Part shown: positions 62,262 to 64,000 of the stretch, piece after piece | How the letters are laid out: each line of letters starts with the position of its first letter | Position numbering within the stretch: position 1 is the stretch's first letter | Assembly (NCBI GenBank): GCA_052318935.1 | Contig: JBQRKO010000014.1 | Strand: one strand, 5' to 3' | Length of the DNA: 64,000 bases | Source of the DNA: Niallia sp052318935 | GTDB lineage: Bacteria; Bacillota; Bacilli; Bacillales; Cytobacillaceae | Made by a program: the position numbers and the translations under genes | Notes under the pieces: model-generated | Told to the model about the DNA's origin: nothing | What the model saw: only the letters and a program-made list of their open reading frames with translations | The model's database searches: none

Positions 62262-63596
62262 TTAAGATGATTTACCAGTTTCTAGCTTTTGTTCCGTCTC
62301 CAGCTCAGCTTCTATTTTGGAGCCTTTTGAAGATTCACCCATACGCCAGTAGACAAAAAAGCTTACTGCAATACAGGCTGATACGTAGAAAAAGAACAGT
62401 GATTCAGATCCAATGCTTTTTAGCCATAAGGCGATAAATTCGGCAGTTCCACCAAAAATCGCAACGGTAAGACCATAAGGAAGACCTACGCCAAGTGCAC
62501 GAATTTCCGTTGGAAAGAGCTCAGCTTTTACAATTGCATTAATTGAAGTATAACCTGTTACAATAACAAGCCCAATCGTCATAAGAACAAAAGCAACAAC
62601 GGGACTGGTTGTTTGTTTCATCAACATGAATAAAGGCACTGTTATCAATGTTCCTAAAATGCCAAAAGTCATTAATAATGGTCGGCGTCCAATTTTATCA
62701 GACAGCATACCGCCAATAGGTTGAAGTACGACAAATATTAGTAAAGCAATAAAGTTAATCCAAGTAACAACACCTTTGTCAAGTCCTACAGAATTCACCA
62801 TGAATTTTTGTAAATAAGTTGTGTATGTGTAGAAAGCAACTGTTCCACCAAGTGTTAGTCCTACAACTGTTAACACAGCCTTAGGATGCTTCATTAGCGC
62901 TTTTATCGTACCAGCATTTTTTCTCTCTTTAGAATCCATCTTCTTAAATTGTTCTGATTCATCCATTGAGCGGCGCAGCCATAAAACACTTAACGCTCCT
63001 ATTGCTCCAATGATAAAAGGAATACGCCATCCCCAAGACATCATATCTGCTTCGCTTAGGACGTTCTGAAGAATGATTTGCACTCCTAATGCTACCATCT
63101 GTCCAGCTACAAGCGTAACATATTGGAAACTTGAGTAGAAACCTCGACGACCGCTGCTAGCCATCTCAGATAGATAAGTTGCGGAGGTTCCATATTCTCC
63201 TCCTAAAGATATCCCTTGAAGCAAACGTGCTATAACAAGAATAATAGGAGATAGCAAGCCAATAGAACTATAATTTGGTGTAACGGCAATAATTAAGGAA
63301 CCACTAGCCATAACAGTAATAGAGAGTGACAGAGCGGCACGGCGGCCATAACGGTCAGCATAACGTCCCATTAACAAGCTCCCTAATGGACGCATTAGAA
63401 AACCAACAGCAAAGATAGCAGCCGTATTAAGTAGTTGACTTGTCGCGTCTCCTTCAGGAAAAAACTGGGATGAGAAATATATGGCAAATGCAGAATATAC
63501 ATACCAGTCATACCACTCGATTAGATTTCCAACTGAACCTTTAAAAATATTACTTGTAATGCGTTTAGTGTTTGCAATCTCAGAAGTGTTAGCCAT
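62262..63596 (-). CDS. MHS-family MFS transporter (dicarboxylate/betaine-type symporter)
   Basis: The 444-residue, 12-helix transporter has the MHS signature GSVGNLIEWYDWYVYSAFAI, motif A GRYADRYGRRAAL, and LLQGISLGGEYGTSATYLSE. The family carries alpha-ketoglutarate, citrate, proline or betaine with protons; the exact substrate is unknown. The start is ATG 63596 behind AGAGG; the in-frame TTG at 63602 is less likely. A terminator follows. Confidence 0.92.
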   Translation of the reverse strand: MANTSEIANTKRITSNIFKGSVGNLIEWYDWYVYSAFAIYFSSQFFPEGDATSQLLNTAAIFAVGFLMRPLGSLLMGRYADRYGRRAALSLSITVMASGSLIIAVTPNYSSIGLLSPIILVIARLLQGISLGGEYGTSATYLSEMASSGRRGFYSSFQYVTLVAGQMVALGVQIILQNVLSEADMMSWGWRIPFIIGAIGALSVLWLRRSMDESEQFKKMDSKERKNAGTIKALMKHPKAVLTVVGLTLGGTVAFYTYTTYLQKFMVNSVGLDKGVVTWINFIALLIFVVLQPIGGMLSDKIGRRPLLMTFGILGTLITVPLFMLMKQTTSPVVAFVLMTIGLVIVTGYTSINAIVKAELFPTEIRALGVGLPYGLTVAIFGGTAEFIALWLKSIGSESLFFFYVSACIAVSFFVYWRMGESSKGSKIEAELETEQKLETGKSS

Positions 63597-64000
63597 TATC
63601 AAAACCTCTTTTCTTTAAAATAAATGGTTTTGGTGTAAAATTTACAACCGGGTTTTAACGTTTCATTCCAACTTTAATAAAGTGAAACTTCAATTAGTGG
63701 GGTATTATTGCCCGTTCATACGGGATAAAAAGCTACAAAGTTTCTTACTTAACCCTTCTACAAAATAACCTCTAGGAGCTTTATGTTGTATTCTATTTAA
63801 GCATCCTGTATAAAGAATTAATCCACAACGATTTTCCATATTAAATGAGAGTTTATTGCATCGATTATAGATAGAGGGGAGTGAAAAAATGAGAGTTAAT
63901 AAAGTTTGAAACTTATTTTGAATATTATAATACTAGAAATTACCCATCTTTTTATGTTGAATTTAGTAGAATCTTGTAGGAACCAAACTTTTTTGAGTTT
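63597..64000. other. Promoter region of the MHS gene, no gene seen
   Basis: The spacer has an imperfect hairpin GTTTCA...TGAAAC (63660-63688) with ACTTTAATAAAGT in it, and a small CCCG/CGGG hairpin near 63712. These could be leader or operator structures. No further coding frame is supported up to the window end. Confidence 0.35.

Overview
The window is a low-GC Gram-positive chromosome segment, almost certainly from a spore-forming Bacillaceae species. Evidence: strong AGGAGG-type ribosome binding sites, frequent TTG/GTG starts, B. subtilis-like gene sets (liaIH-liaFSR, tenI-thiO-thiS-thiG-thiF with a TPP riboswitch, mscL, yetJ, ykhA, yfnA, hisC), and a SpoVB/YkvU-type flippase. All functional calls were made by reading motifs; no database search was run.

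Left 12 kb (1-12235) is an accessory island. It starts with an IS200/IS605 transposase remnant. Next comes a retron: a reverse transcriptase with both retron hallmark motifs (NASEH, VTG), fused to a trypsin-like serine protease with an intact His/Asp/Ser triad, and preceded by a putative msr-msd RNA (about 160 nt) closed by a 9-bp a1/a2 inverted repeat. Then follow a WYL-domain regulator with a DJ-1/PfpI protein, an arsB-arsC pair without arsR, and a class-C-beta-lactamase-like serine hydrolase set among families of short repeats. A Thoeris anti-phage operon (thsA SIR2-SLOG, thsB TIR) closes the island. Its right edge is a topB gene cut off inside the conserved GRVQ motif.

The middle (12.4-32 kb) is ordinary core genome: an HAD phosphatase, an M29 aminopeptidase, mscL, yetJ, a MocR regulator divergent from an EamA exporter with direct-repeat operators between them, ykhA, an ECF sigma factor, a flippase, the cell-envelope stress module liaI-liaH / liaF-liaS-liaR with a LiaR box upstream, and the TPP-riboswitch-controlled thiazole operon.

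The right half (32.6-64 kb) holds a DEAD-box helicase; a seven-gene operon with two M20 amidohydrolases and a complete oligopeptide ABC importer; an HAD phosphatase; aspartokinase; an MFS exporter; azlCD with a divergent XRE-cupin regulator; a three-gene transglutaminase / alpha-E / circularly permuted ATP-grasp cluster; a glutaminyl-tRNA synthetase (unusual in Bacilli); a 916-residue TPR protein with a dead P-loop; hisC; and amino-acid and MHS-family transporters.

Miniature mobile elements are scattered through the core. Nine copies of a roughly 208-bp palindromic element (family R1, ends GGCTGTTTTC...GAAAACAGCC) occur; six have exact 8-bp target-site duplications and two more match at 7 of 8 bases. 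Two R1 copies carry a second, roughly 296-bp inverted-repeat element (R3) at the same internal site. A third family (R2) has two copies. Many copies sit at stop codons or beside terminators, and some split operons (between liaI and liaH, in the thi leader, between an amidohydrolase gene and the ABC genes).
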